Below, piece after piece: positions 7,889 through 15,999 of a stretch of DNA of 64,000 bases. The notes under the pieces are model-generated. The model saw only the letters and a list, made by a program, of their open reading frames with translations. It did no database searches and had not been told where the DNA came from. The position numbers and the translations under genes were made by a program. Positions within the stretch are counted from its first letter, which is position 1. Each line of letters opens with the position of its first letter. This DNA is from Clostridia bacterium. Its GTDB lineage: Bacteria > Bacillota > Clostridia > Oscillospirales > Acutalibacteraceae. The stretch is from NCBI GenBank assembly GCA_017513195.1, contig JAFXGM010000031.1, positions 1-64,000 on the forward strand. Direction: 5' to 3'.

Positions 7889-8472
7889 GCCATTCCGCAC
7901 ACAGCTAAATATATTGCTACAATAAATACAGATATATTTACGCTTTTACTAACCCACAAATAGACCCCAAGCAAAAAGGCAATAAAAGCAAAAGCGACGG
8001 TAATAATTCGCAAAATGCTTTCTGCTTTGTAAATATCGGTGAATTTACTTAAAAAAATTGCAAGCAGCGTTCCGCCGTCAAGGCCCGATACGGGCAGCAA
8101 ATTAAAAATTGCAAGCACAAGATTTAATATAGCAAAGTTTAACGCCTGCTCGTTTTGCGAGATAAAAAAATTTGCATACAGTGCGACAAAAAGCACCAAA
8201 TTTGCCATAGGTCCGCAAAATGCAATAGCCGCTTCGCCGTGCTTTTTAGGTGAAAAGCCACGTATTATTTGCACGCTTGTCGGTATCAGTCTTACTGCTT
8301 TTGGTTGGCAGTCGGCCGCCCACATAGCAAGCAGATGTCCACTTTCGTGAATAAAGGCGGCAAAAAGTGTTGGTATAACAAGCCCCGTTCGGTCTATTAC
8401 CAGCATAAAGCAAAGCACTGCACAAAATAAAAAAGATATGTAAATTTGTGTTCCAAAGATTTTAAATTTCAC
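7879..8472 (-). CDS. Site-2 protease family (M50) membrane metalloprotease
   Basis: This small (197 residues) zinc intramembrane protease has HESGH at His42-Glu43-xx-His46 in the second hydrophobic segment. The conserved NLLPVSGLDGG near residue 135 supplies the third zinc ligand, as in SpoIVFB and other S2P enzymes. Hydrophobic segments lie at both ends. I place the start at GTG 8472: GAGGAAA precedes it at good spacing, while an upstream in-frame TTG at 8490 has no ribosome-binding site. The GTG overlaps the end of the upstream 74-residue gene by 11 bp, which suggests translational coupling. In sporulating relatives SpoIVFB activates pro-sigma-K, but the substrate here is unknown. Confidence 0.87.
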   Translation of the reverse strand: MKFKIFGTQIYISFLFCAVLCFMLVIDRTGLVIPTLFAAFIHESGHLLAMWAADCQPKAVRLIPTSVQIIRGFSPKKHGEAAIAFCGPMANLVLFVALYANFFISQNEQALNFAILNLVLAIFNLLPVSGLDGGTLLAIFLSKFTDIYKAESILRIITVAFAFIAFLLGVYLWVSKSVNISVFIVAIYLAVCGMAKK

Positions 8473-8686
8473 TGCCTGTTTCCTCGTCAAAATTAGCGGT
8501 TATTTTAGTCTGCCCAAATATATTGCTTTGACACCATTTTTCAAGCTTTGAAAAGCTACTGCTAAAAAAGAATTTTATTATAATTACCGCAATTAAAATT
8601 ACGGCTACACAAATTGCTTGGGTAATACAAATTGGCACGTACATATTTTTAGGGACAATCTCTATAACTTCGGTTTCGCTTTCCAT
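8462..8686 (-). CDS. Small single-pass membrane protein coupled to the M50 protease
   Basis: The 74-residue ORF has an ATG preceded by AAGGGGTG, a near-perfect ribosome-binding site, which supports it as a real gene. It has a short acidic N-terminus, one hydrophobic helix (about residues 16-40, ICITQAICVAVILIAVIII), then a soluble tail containing KLEKWCQSNIFGQT. Its 3' end overlaps the protease start by 11 bp. In Bacillota, spoIVFA (a membrane regulator) precedes spoIVFB, and the helix-plus-W..NI tail resembles the N-terminus of such membrane-anchored partners without the M23 domain. A minimal SpoIVFA-like regulator is therefore my inference; I see no direct homology proof. Confidence 0.65.
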   Translation of the reverse strand: MESETEVIEIVPKNMYVPICITQAICVAVILIAVIIIKFFFSSSFSKLEKWCQSNIFGQTKITANFDEETGSEI

Positions 8687-8696
8687 TTTACACCCC

Positions 8697-8725
8697 TTGT
8701 AACAAGAAAAAAATTATGGTACAAT
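8697..8725 (+). promoter_or_regulatory. Promoter of the ygiQ-mnmA-LUD operon
   Basis: TTGTAA (8697-8702), a 17-bp spacer and TACAAT (8720-8725), just after the divergent 74-residue gene. Confidence 0.6.
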
Positions 8726-8753
8726 AAAGTATATTTTATGAAAGGTCTAATTT

Positions 8754-10637
8754 ATGCCATTTTTACCTATTACAAAAAAAGATATGCTTGATCGCGGTTG
8801 GGATGCCGCCGATATAATAATTGTTACAGGGGATGCTTACGTTGATCATCCCTCTTTTGGTACTGCAATAGTATCTCGTGTGCTTGAAGCCGCAGGATTT
8901 AGGGTGTGTATAATCTCACAGCCCCGTAGCGACGAAGACTATAAACGTTTTGGCGCGCCGCGACTTGCCTTTTTTGTAAATAGTGGCAATATAGACTCTA
9001 TGGTGGCACACTACACCGCGGCAAAACGTAAGCGCAGTGATGATGCCTATACCCCCGGTGGCAAGGCAGGTGCAAGGCCTGACCGCGCGGTAATTGTTTA
9101 TTCAAAGGCAATTCGCCGAATTTTTGGTGACACACCCATTTGTATTGGCGGTATAGAGGCGTCGCTTCGCCGATTTGCCCACTATGATTATTGGGACGAT
9201 GCCGTTCGCCAGTCAATTCTTATCGATTCTACCGCCGACCTGCTTATGTACGGTATGGGCGAAAAGCACGTGGTAGAAATTGCAAAACGACTCCAAGCGG
9301 GTGAAAAAATCGCCGATATTCAGAATATTCTTGGCACTTGTTATGCCGTAAATACAGCCGATTACAAGGTGCAAAGTGCAAAGCAGTGCCCCAGCTTTGA
9401 AGAGGTTCGCGAAAACAGCGAACAGGGCAAACGCAAATATGCCGAGTCAACGTATATTCAGCAGACCGAGCATGATGCTGCTCGCGGCAAAACGGTTATT
9501 CAGCGTCACGGCAATAAAATAGTGGTGCAAAACCCGCCAATGCCACCCCTTACAACTGAAGAAATGGATGCGGTTTACTCGTTACCCTTTATGCGCGATT
9601 ATCATCCAAGCTATGAGGCTTTGGGTGGTGTACCCGGTATAGAAGAGGTTAAGTTTTCGGTAATACACAACCGCGGCTGCTTTGGTGCGTGTAATTTTTG
9701 CGCGCTGGCATTTCATCAGGGCAGGCAAATCAGCTGTCGCAGTCACGAGTCAGTAATAGACGAGGTTAAAACTATCACCGAAATGCCCGATTTTAAGGGC
9801 TATATTCACGATATAGGTGGTCCAACCGCCAACTTCCGCGCACCGTCTTGCAAAGGGCAGTTAGAACGCGGACTTTGTAAAGATAAAAAATGCTTGGCGC
9901 CTACTATGTGCAAGGCCGTAGAGGTTGACCACAGTGATTATTTAGACCTCTTGCGAAAGCTTCGTAAGTTACCTAAAATCAAAAAAATATTTATACGTTC
10001 GGGTATTCGCTTTGACTACCTCATAGCCGATAATGACGAAGAATTTTTCGAGGAACTCGTCGAACACCACGTGAGCGGTCAGCTAAAGGTTGCACCCGAG
10101 CATTGTTCTGCCCGCGTGCTTGACTGTATGGGCAAGCCGCACATAAATGTTTACGAGCGTTTTAAAAAGCGTTTTTATGAGCTTACCGAAAGGGTAGGCA
10201 AAAAGCAGTTTTTGGTACCCTATCTTATGTCGTCGCACCCTGGCAGCACAATAAACGATGCTATAGAGCTGTCGCTATTCCTTAAAAAAGAGGGGCTGCA
10301 CCCCGAACAAGTGCAGGATTTTTACCCCACCCCCGGCACAGTTTCAACCTGTATGTTCTATACAGGACTAAACCCTATGAATATGCAAAAGGTTTACGTG
10401 CCGCGCACTCCCGAAGAAAAGGTGCAGCAACGCGCGTTGTTGCAGTATTATAAACCCGAAAACCGACAGTTTGTTTTGTCTGCGCTACGCAAGGCAAACC
10501 GTACCGATTTAATAGGTTATGGCAAAAACTGCCTTATCGCGCCCGACAAATCGTCTATTGGTGCTAAAAACGGTCAAAACCGACCGCCTCAAAAGAAGAA
10601 AAAGACGATTAGAAATATTCACAAAAAGAAGAAGTGA
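8754..10637 (+). CDS. YgiQ-family radical SAM protein
   Basis: The protein has an N-terminal domain of about 290 residues typical of YgiQ (UPF0313). A radical SAM core follows with Cys309-xxx-Cys313-xx-Cys316 (CFGACNFC) binding the 4Fe-4S cluster. The C-terminal region includes PGST, FYPTPGT and a lysine-rich tail (QKKKKTIRNIHKKKK), possibly for RNA contact. Length (627) is normal. The reaction of this widespread family has not been assigned with certainty as far as I know. It starts at ATG 8754 after GAAAGG and is 4 bp from mnmA, so it shares its transcript; a role in RNA or translation is suggested by that neighbour only. Confidence 0.93.
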   Translation: MPFLPITKKDMLDRGWDAADIIIVTGDAYVDHPSFGTAIVSRVLEAAGFRVCIISQPRSDEDYKRFGAPRLAFFVNSGNIDSMVAHYTAAKRKRSDDAYTPGGKAGARPDRAVIVYSKAIRRIFGDTPICIGGIEASLRRFAHYDYWDDAVRQSILIDSTADLLMYGMGEKHVVEIAKRLQAGEKIADIQNILGTCYAVNTADYKVQSAKQCPSFEEVRENSEQGKRKYAESTYIQQTEHDAARGKTVIQRHGNKIVVQNPPMPPLTTEEMDAVYSLPFMRDYHPSYEALGGVPGIEEVKFSVIHNRGCFGACNFCALAFHQGRQISCRSHESVIDEVKTITEMPDFKGYIHDIGGPTANFRAPSCKGQLERGLCKDKKCLAPTMCKAVEVDHSDYLDLLRKLRKLPKIKKIFIRSGIRFDYLIADNDEEFFEELVEHHVSGQLKVAPEHCSARVLDCMGKPHINVYERFKKRFYELTERVGKKQFLVPYLMSSHPGSTINDAIELSLFLKKEGLHPEQVQDFYPTPGTVSTCMFYTGLNPMNMQKVYVPRTPEEKVQQRALLQYYKPENRQFVLSALRKANRTDLIGYGKNCLIAPDKSSIGAKNGQNRPPQKKKKTIRNIHKKKK

Positions 10638-10641
10638 TTTA

Positions 10642-11697
10642 ATGAAAACCCTTATAGGTATGAGCGGCGGAGTAGATTCTGCCGTAACGGCGGCACTTGT
10701 TTCAAAAGCTCAAAATGCCGCAGGCATTACCTTACAGCTTTATGACGGCGACAACGCGGAGATTATTGCAAAAAACACACGTGAAGCACAGGATGCTGCC
10801 GACGTTTGTAAAAAGCTTGGCATATCGCACAGCGTTTTAGATTTAAAAACCGAATTTTACGACCTTGTTATAAAGTATTTTATAGACGAATATATTGCAG
10901 GTCGCACACCAAACCCCTGCATACAGTGTAATATTCATATAAAATTTGGCGCTATGCTCAAATTTGCCGAGCAAAACGGCCTTGACCGTATTGCCACAGG
11001 TCATTATGCGCGAGTAGAAAAATGCGGTGACAGGTATTTGCTAAAAAAAGCGATGGATGTTACAAAAGACCAAAGCTATGTGCTTTATGGTTTAACACAA
11101 GACCAACTCTCACGTACGGTTTTACCATTGGGCGACTACACAAAAGCACAAGCGCGCGAAATTGCCGAAGAGATGAAGCTTTGTGTTGCTCGTAAATCTG
11201 ACAGTCAGGATATATGCTTTGTACCCGACGGCGACTATGCCGCATTTATAGAGCGCAATACAGGCATAAATTTTGCCGCAGGTGATTATCTTGATATATG
11301 CGGTAACGTTTTAGGTAGCCATAAGGGTGTTATTCACTATACTATAGGTCAGCGTAAGGGTCTTGGCATTGCGCTTGGGCGTCACGCGTTTGTGCTTAGT
11401 AAAAACGCCGACACCAATCAAGTGGTCCTCGGCGATGAAGAACATCTTTTTTATAAACAAATTGAGGTTGGCAATGTTAATGTTATTGCGAGTGACAGCC
11501 TTGACAACATAAAAGCGGCGGGCAAGCTGCGTTACCGCCATACCGAGCAGCCCTGCACAATTCACCAAACGGGCAAGGATACCGTTATATTGGAATTTGA
11601 CACACCGCAACGCGCACCGTCACCGGGGCAGGCGGCGGTATTTTATGACGGTGATACCGTTTTGGGCGGCGGAACTATTATAAGAGGAATAAAGTAA
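10642..11697 (+). CDS. mnmA: tRNA-specific 2-thiouridylase
   Basis: MnmA adds sulfur at position 2 of the wobble uridine of tRNA-Lys, -Glu and -Gln. The PP-loop SGGVDS sits at residues 8-13 and binds ATP. Cys96 (NPCIQCN) and Cys192 (SDSQDICF) match the two catalytic cysteines that form the persulfide and disulfide. ATGHYAR and the C-terminal beta-barrel end PGQAAVFYDGD are also present. It is 351 residues from ATG 10642. The frame is open upstream into the ygiQ 3' end, but family alignment and spacing favour this ATG. No clear Shine-Dalgarno is seen, so coupling to ygiQ is likely. The stop overlaps the next start (TAATG). Confidence 0.96.
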   Translation: MKTLIGMSGGVDSAVTAALVSKAQNAAGITLQLYDGDNAEIIAKNTREAQDAADVCKKLGISHSVLDLKTEFYDLVIKYFIDEYIAGRTPNPCIQCNIHIKFGAMLKFAEQNGLDRIATGHYARVEKCGDRYLLKKAMDVTKDQSYVLYGLTQDQLSRTVLPLGDYTKAQAREIAEEMKLCVARKSDSQDICFVPDGDYAAFIERNTGINFAAGDYLDICGNVLGSHKGVIHYTIGQRKGLGIALGRHAFVLSKNADTNQVVLGDEEHLFYKQIEVGNVNVIASDSLDNIKAAGKLRYRHTEQPCTIHQTGKDTVILEFDTPQRAPSPGQAAVFYDGDTVLGGGTIIRGIK

Positions 11698-12350
11698 TGA
11701 CTAAACAAATTGAGAAACTATTTAAAAATTTACAAAAAAATAAAATGCACCCCATTTATGCCGAAACAAAAGAGGATGCAAAAAATATAGTTAAAGATAT
11801 GCTGTTTGACGGCTGCGTTATCACTTGGGGCGGTTCTATGTCGGTTATAGAATGTGGCATAGACGAATTATTAAACGACAAAAAATACAACTTTATGGAT
11901 AGGGGCAGAACCGGTATTTCGGCAAAAGAGCAGCAAGAATGCTTTAAAGCTGCCATAGGCGCCGACTTTTTCTTTTGCTCAACTAATGCCATTACCGAAA
12001 ACGGCGAGCTATTAAACGTTGACGGACTTGCAAACCGCATATCGTCTATTGCCTTTGGGCCTAAAAAGGTGGTTATGATAGTGGGTATCAATAAAATTGT
12101 GCCCGATTTAAAAGCGGCATTTTTACGGGTTAAAAAAATAGCCGCCTCCAAAAACTGCGTGCGACTAAATAAAAATACTCCTTGTGCAAAGTTAGGTCAT
12201 TGCGTATCGCTGCTAAATAACGATAACCCCGATTTTGCCGACGGATGCAATTGTGACGACCGTATTTGCTGCGATTATATGATAAGTGCTATGCAACGTC
12301 AAAAGGACAGAATAACAGTAATATTAGTAAACGAAGAGTTGGGTTATTAA
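11697..12350 (+). CDS. LUD-domain protein (LutC/YkgG-like, DUF162)
   Basis: The 217-residue protein matches the single LUD domain: the N-terminal helix, then DGCVITWGGSMSVIECGI, DFFFCSTNAITENGELLNVDG and PKKVVMIVGINKIV, which are recognisable segments of the fold. LutC is part of the L-lactate utilisation complex, but here no lutA or lutB lies nearby. The C-terminal CNCDDRICCDY is cysteine-rich, and such cysteines could bind a metal. It overlaps the mnmA stop codon by one base. Stand-alone LUD proteins are common in Clostridia and their role is not established; I would not assign lactate oxidation here. Confidence 0.85.
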   Translation: MTKQIEKLFKNLQKNKMHPIYAETKEDAKNIVKDMLFDGCVITWGGSMSVIECGIDELLNDKKYNFMDRGRTGISAKEQQECFKAAIGADFFFCSTNAITENGELLNVDGLANRISSIAFGPKKVVMIVGINKIVPDLKAAFLRVKKIAASKNCVRLNKNTPCAKLGHCVSLLNNDNPDFADGCNCDDRICCDYMISAMQRQKDRITVILVNEELGY

Positions 12351-12366
12351 GATTTTTTTAAGATGG

Positions 12367-12395
12367 TTGACAACGTGTTTTGGGTCTTATAAGAT
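12367..12395 (+). promoter_or_regulatory. Promoter of the GH25 lipoprotein gene
   Basis: TTGACA (12367-12372, full consensus), a 17-bp spacer and TAAGAT (12390-12395). An in-frame TTG sits in the -35 box, so it cannot be the start codon. Confidence 0.75.
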
Positions 12396-12411
12396 ATGTT
12401 TGGTGAAGCAA

Positions 12412-14055
12412 ATGATAAATTTTTTTAAGAAAACAGTTGTTATATCTTTGGCTTTGAGCGTTTTGTGCCTTTGCGCTTGTGGTAAGGCTGACAATACCGA
12501 AAGTAAGGCTTCGGAAGTTACTGGTCAAACAACGCAAATACAGCTTGACAACGTAACCGCTGACCAGACAATAGATCCCGAAAACAATGAAATTGGTCGC
12601 GACACCGGTGAAGAGGTACAGTTTACAAAACCGCAAAACACCACAGCATTAGCACATGGTGTAGACGTGTCAAAATGGCAGGGCAAAATAGACTGGAAAC
12701 GCGTAAAAAATGCAGGAATTGATTTTGCGATAATTCGTATAGGCTATCGTGGAGAAAACGGCATAATTTATCGTGACGATAACGCCGATTACAATATTCA
12801 GCAGGCGCAAAAAAACGGAATTTTGGTAGGCGTTTATTTCTTTTCTACCGCAGTTAGTAAAGACGAAGCGATAAAGGAAGCCGTTTGGACTACCAAAGCT
12901 ATCAAGGGTTATAAAATTTCTTACCCCGTTGTATATGACTGCGAAGGGTACACCAATCCGTCAAGCCGTATGTATAATTTGTTGGCGGCCGAACGCACCG
13001 ATAATGCGCTTGCGTTTTTAAAGAGTGTAAAAAGTGCGGGCTATGATGCAATGATTTATGGCGCTAAGGCGGATTTTGAGAACCGGTCGATTTGGAATAT
13101 CAATAGTATAGAAAAAGATTATCGGGTTTGGGTAGCACACTATTCGAGTGACGTGTATCCGTCAAAGCAAAACCCCGATTACAGCGGCAGATATGATATG
13201 TGGCAATACACCAATCGAGGAACGGTTGACGGAATCGACGGCAACTGCGATATGATAGTATCGTATTTTAAAGCGAACGAGGCTACAGAAAAAGACGGCA
13301 CCGCCACCCCAAACAATGCACCACCACCCAAAACGCAAGAGGAACTGCTTTATACCGATGCAAACGACCAAGTAACAGCCAAGCAAGAGGTTAATCTTCG
13401 CGAGGGTGCAGGTACAAAGTATAATGTTGTAGCGGTATTAAAAAGTGGCGAATTTTTAACCCGTACCGGCATTGGAAAAAACGGCTGGTCACGCCTATTA
13501 TATAGCGGTAAAACCGTATATGCAGTGACAAGCTTTTTGTCTAATGAAGTGATAAGCGTGGAAAAACCGGACGTTGTAAACGGCGTGACATTTACACCTT
13601 GTAATGACAAGGTTACTGCAAAAATGGAAGTGAATTTGCGAGCGCTGCCAACTACCGACAGCGAGGTATTAGGCAAGCTTACAAGCGGCACATTTTTGCC
13701 ACGAACTGCTAAAAGCGACAATGGTTGGTCGAGGCTTCTGTTTAATGGCAACGTGGTTTACGCGGTTACGAGCTATCTTACAACCGAAGCACCCGAAATA
13801 AAACCGTCTGATACACCAAGCAACACTACTACCGTCACCGAACACGGTATGACGTTTACGCTTACTGCGTTAAATGTCACTGCTAAAGAAGAGGTGAATT
13901 TGCGCGATGCGCCAACAACTGATGGATCTAACGTTGTGCATACTTTAAAAAACGGTGAGTACGTTACCAAAACGGGCGTAAGTGAAAGCGGTTGGTCAAG
14001 GCTTGAGTACAATGGGCAAATTGTTTACTGTATAGATTCGTTTTTGATGCAATAA
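12412..14055 (+). CDS. GH25 lysozyme-like lipoprotein with three SH3-type repeats
   Basis: This predicted exported N-acetylmuramidase would cleave peptidoglycan glycan chains. A lipoprotein signal peptide ends at a lipobox around residues 19-23 (CLCAC). The GH25 domain covers about 80-270: GVDVSKWQG opens it, YPVVYDCEGY carries the Asp-x-Glu pair, and MWQYTNRGTVDGIDGNCD closes it. Three SH3 repeats follow, each with TAK.EVNLR and a GWSRL core (about 325-395, 405-475 and 490-547); these bind cell wall in related enzymes. The start at ATG 12412 (547 residues) follows GGTGAAG and lies just after a consensus promoter. A terminator follows, so the gene is monocistronic. Confidence 0.92.
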   Translation: MINFFKKTVVISLALSVLCLCACGKADNTESKASEVTGQTTQIQLDNVTADQTIDPENNEIGRDTGEEVQFTKPQNTTALAHGVDVSKWQGKIDWKRVKNAGIDFAIIRIGYRGENGIIYRDDNADYNIQQAQKNGILVGVYFFSTAVSKDEAIKEAVWTTKAIKGYKISYPVVYDCEGYTNPSSRMYNLLAAERTDNALAFLKSVKSAGYDAMIYGAKADFENRSIWNINSIEKDYRVWVAHYSSDVYPSKQNPDYSGRYDMWQYTNRGTVDGIDGNCDMIVSYFKANEATEKDGTATPNNAPPPKTQEELLYTDANDQVTAKQEVNLREGAGTKYNVVAVLKSGEFLTRTGIGKNGWSRLLYSGKTVYAVTSFLSNEVISVEKPDVVNGVTFTPCNDKVTAKMEVNLRALPTTDSEVLGKLTSGTFLPRTAKSDNGWSRLLFNGNVVYAVTSYLTTEAPEIKPSDTPSNTTTVTEHGMTFTLTALNVTAKEEVNLRDAPTTDGSNVVHTLKNGEYVTKTGVSESGWSRLEYNGQIVYCIDSFLMQ

Positions 14056-14090
14056 AAAAAGCAAGCGAAATTTCGCTTGCTTTTTGTTTT
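14054..14090. terminator. Bidirectional terminator after the GH25 gene
   Basis: GCAAGCGAAA/TTTCGCTTGC (14061-14080) is a perfect 10-bp palindrome with A-run before and T-run after. It serves both the GH25 gene and the convergent SPFH gene. Confidence 0.93.
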
Positions 14091-15030
14091 AGTCACAGCA
14101 TTCGTCTTTCTTGACCGGCTTTTTAGGCTTTGGTGCCGATTTGGTGTTATCACCAAGACCTGTAGTTTCGCTAAAGATTGCGTTGTTGGTAACCGCGTTC
14201 ACTGCGTCGGTTGGAATAATCAACTTTGCGGCGGTCCCGTTTGACATATTAACGAGAGCCTCATATTTTTTAAGCTCAAGCACAGCGGCGTCAGCACCTG
14301 CTTCTCTTAATGCGATAAGACCGTCGGCCTCGGCTTTTTTAGAAAGGTAGATAGCCCTTGCTTCACCTTCGGCTCTGGCAATGCGCGCGTCGCGTTCGCC
14401 CTCGGCTTCCAAAATCATAGCCTGCTTATCACCTTCGGCGCGGGTAATAGCCGCAGCCTTATGACCTTCTGCCTGTAAAAGTGTTTCACGGCGGTCGCGT
14501 TCGGCCTTCATTTGTTTTTCCATCGCGTTTTGAATTTCTGAGGGTGGAATAATGTTTTTAAGCTCAACGCGGCTTACCTTCATACCCCACTGGTCGGTAG
14601 CTTCGTCAAGAATTTCAGCCATTTTGGTGTTTATAATATCACGTGAGGTAAGTGTGCCGTCAAGCTCCATTTCACCAACAATGTTACGAAGTGTAGTGGC
14701 GGTCAAATTTTCGAGCGCGCGAATAGGATTTACAACACCGTAGGTGTAAAGCTTTGCGTCAAATATACGGAAGAAAACAACCGTATCTATCTGCATAGTA
14801 ACGTTATCTTTTGTAATAACCGGCTGTGGAGGAGAGTCCATAACCTGTTCTTTTAAGGTGATTTTGTTAGCAATTCTTTCAAGAAAAGGAATTTTAACAT
14901 GAATTCCTGCATCCCAAGTGCATTTGTATTTACCTAAAAATTCAATAATGTACTGTGTTGCCTGGGGAACAATGCGAACGTTTGGAATGATGATAATTAA
15001 TACAATACCAACTATAATGCCAATCCACAT
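14089..15030 (-). CDS. SPFH/band 7 (stomatin-like) membrane protein
   Basis: The 313-residue protein has an N-terminal membrane helix (IGIIVGIVLIIIIP) followed by the prohibitin-homology domain: PQATQYIIEFLGKY, ITKDNVTMQIDTVVFFRI and RALENLTATTLRNIVGEMELD are diagnostic. A long charged alanine/glutamate-rich coiled coil (about 180-260, repeated AEGE/RAEG units) follows, as in QmcA and stomatins, which assemble into large membrane rings. The tail is rich in lysine and ends ECCD. The ATG follows AAAAAAGGATGA. It lies 21 bp after an unknown gene on the same strand. Band 7 proteins often scaffold proteases or membrane microdomains, but no NfeD or protease partner is adjacent. Confidence 0.93.
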   Translation of the reverse strand: MWIGIIVGIVLIIIIPNVRIVPQATQYIIEFLGKYKCTWDAGIHVKIPFLERIANKITLKEQVMDSPPQPVITKDNVTMQIDTVVFFRIFDAKLYTYGVVNPIRALENLTATTLRNIVGEMELDGTLTSRDIINTKMAEILDEATDQWGMKVSRVELKNIIPPSEIQNAMEKQMKAERDRRETLLQAEGHKAAAITRAEGDKQAMILEAEGERDARIARAEGEARAIYLSKKAEADGLIALREAGADAAVLELKKYEALVNMSNGTAAKLIIPTDAVNAVTNNAIFSETTGLGDNTKSAPKPKKPVKKDECCD

Positions 15031-15051
15031 AAAGAATCATCCTTTTTTAAA

Positions 15052-15798
15052 TTATTTAAGCAATGCTGCAGAAAGCTTTTTGTTTGATGCAACAACAGGT
15101 ATAAACTGTGTAAGCGAATCAATAAAGTGCTTATTGTCGCCAAGTGCTGCAATAGCATTTGCTTTTACAGTGTCATCATTTGCACAAGCGGCAGCAATTA
15201 CTGCAACGATTACGTTTACTGTATCGCGGTCGCCCTGTAAATAACCGTTTTCAAAAACGTCAAAAAGCTTTTTAACGCTCTTTTTATTATTCTCACGTAG
15301 AACCGATTTTATTTGTGGAACCAATTTTTCGCCAAAGAAGTTGAGGTATAAGAAATTGCCATAAACCGAAACGTGCTCTTTATATTCGTCCTTAAGAGCA
15401 GGGAAAACGTCGAGCATCTTTTTGGTGAATGTGGTTACGTTGTAGGCGCCGCCCTTTGACGCGGTTGGTAAATCAATAGCGTTTAGCAAAGAGTTTGAAC
15501 GCGTAGTCTTGATACCAAGCTCGGTTTTAAGGGTATTAGTAAAGTCGATACCAACAGCCTCGGCATCTTTTGCGTTTTGTGTGTCGTCAAAAAGCCAAGC
15601 GTTAACTTCAATTAGCTCATATTCACCATCTTCTTCGATAGTGCCAACCTTTAAAACGTACATTTGACGTTCGTCGCTATACTCTACAGCAATTGCTTTA
15701 GTATCGTTTTTGTAAATACCGTCAACCGCCTTTATACCGTTTTCGTCAAAAAATGGTTGCATTTCAGCAATTACATTCTCTAAATATCTGTTGTCCAT
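15052..15798 (-). CDS. Unknown protein upstream of the SPFH gene
   Basis: I do not recognise the family. The 248-residue protein looks soluble and acidic. The first half reads like an alpha/beta domain (AIAVEYSDERQMYVLKVGTIEEDGEYELIEVNAWLFDD). The second half is helical with ARM/HEAT-like character (KKLFDVFENGYLQGDRDTVNVIVAVIAAACANDD). There are no signal peptide, membrane segments or catalytic motif. The start at ATG 15798 is fixed by GGAAGTG upstream; an in-frame start at 15843 would fall in the promoter. It has its own promoter (15834-15862) and precedes the SPFH gene by 21 bp, so the two form an operon and may function together. Confidence 0.78.
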   Translation of the reverse strand: MDNRYLENVIAEMQPFFDENGIKAVDGIYKNDTKAIAVEYSDERQMYVLKVGTIEEDGEYELIEVNAWLFDDTQNAKDAEAVGIDFTNTLKTELGIKTTRSNSLLNAIDLPTASKGGAYNVTTFTKKMLDVFPALKDEYKEHVSVYGNFLYLNFFGEKLVPQIKSVLRENNKKSVKKLFDVFENGYLQGDRDTVNVIVAVIAAACANDDTVKANAIAALGDNKHFIDSLTQFIPVVASNKKLSAALLK

Positions 15799-15833
15799 TA
15801 TAATACACACTTCCAAAAAATAATATTTTATAT

Positions 15834-15862
15834 ATTGTACCACAAAAAACTTTGTTTGTCAC
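15834..15862 (-). promoter_or_regulatory. Promoter of the unknown gene/SPFH operon
   Basis: On the minus strand: GTGACA (15862-15857), a 17-bp spacer and TACAAT (15839-15834). Confidence 0.65.
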
Positions 15863-15872
15863 CAAAAATTTC

Positions 15873-15901
15873 TTGAAACGGCTTATAAATTTTTATATAA
15901 T
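15873..15901 (+). promoter_or_regulatory. Promoter of rsmA
   Basis: TTGAAA (15873-15878), a 17-bp spacer and TATAAT (15896-15901). Transcription from here would include the REP-like hairpin element in the 5' leader. Confidence 0.72.
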
Positions 15902-15914
15902 GAAAGCACATTAC

Positions 15915-15963
15915 AAGCCTCCCTTGCCTAAAGGGAGGGGGACCACGGTAGTGGTGGAGGGAT
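15915..15963 (+). repeat. REP-like hairpin element, copy A (rsmA leader)
   Basis: CCTCCCTT (15918-15925) pairs with AAGGGAGG (15931-15938). A second hairpin ACCAC/GTGGT (15942-15955) follows, then GGAGGGAT. A second copy is at 18755-18803 with the same first hairpin and tail but a different second stem. Confidence 0.82.
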
Positions 15964-15999
15964 TTCTTCCGTTACAGATAGAAAAAATCAGGTGATATA

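Noticed and set aside
10519-10641. N-terminal extension of mnmA into the ygiQ 3' end
   Set aside because: The extension overlaps ygiQ, has basic low-complexity sequence and is absent from the family; the ATG at 10642 matches the usual start just before SGGVDS.
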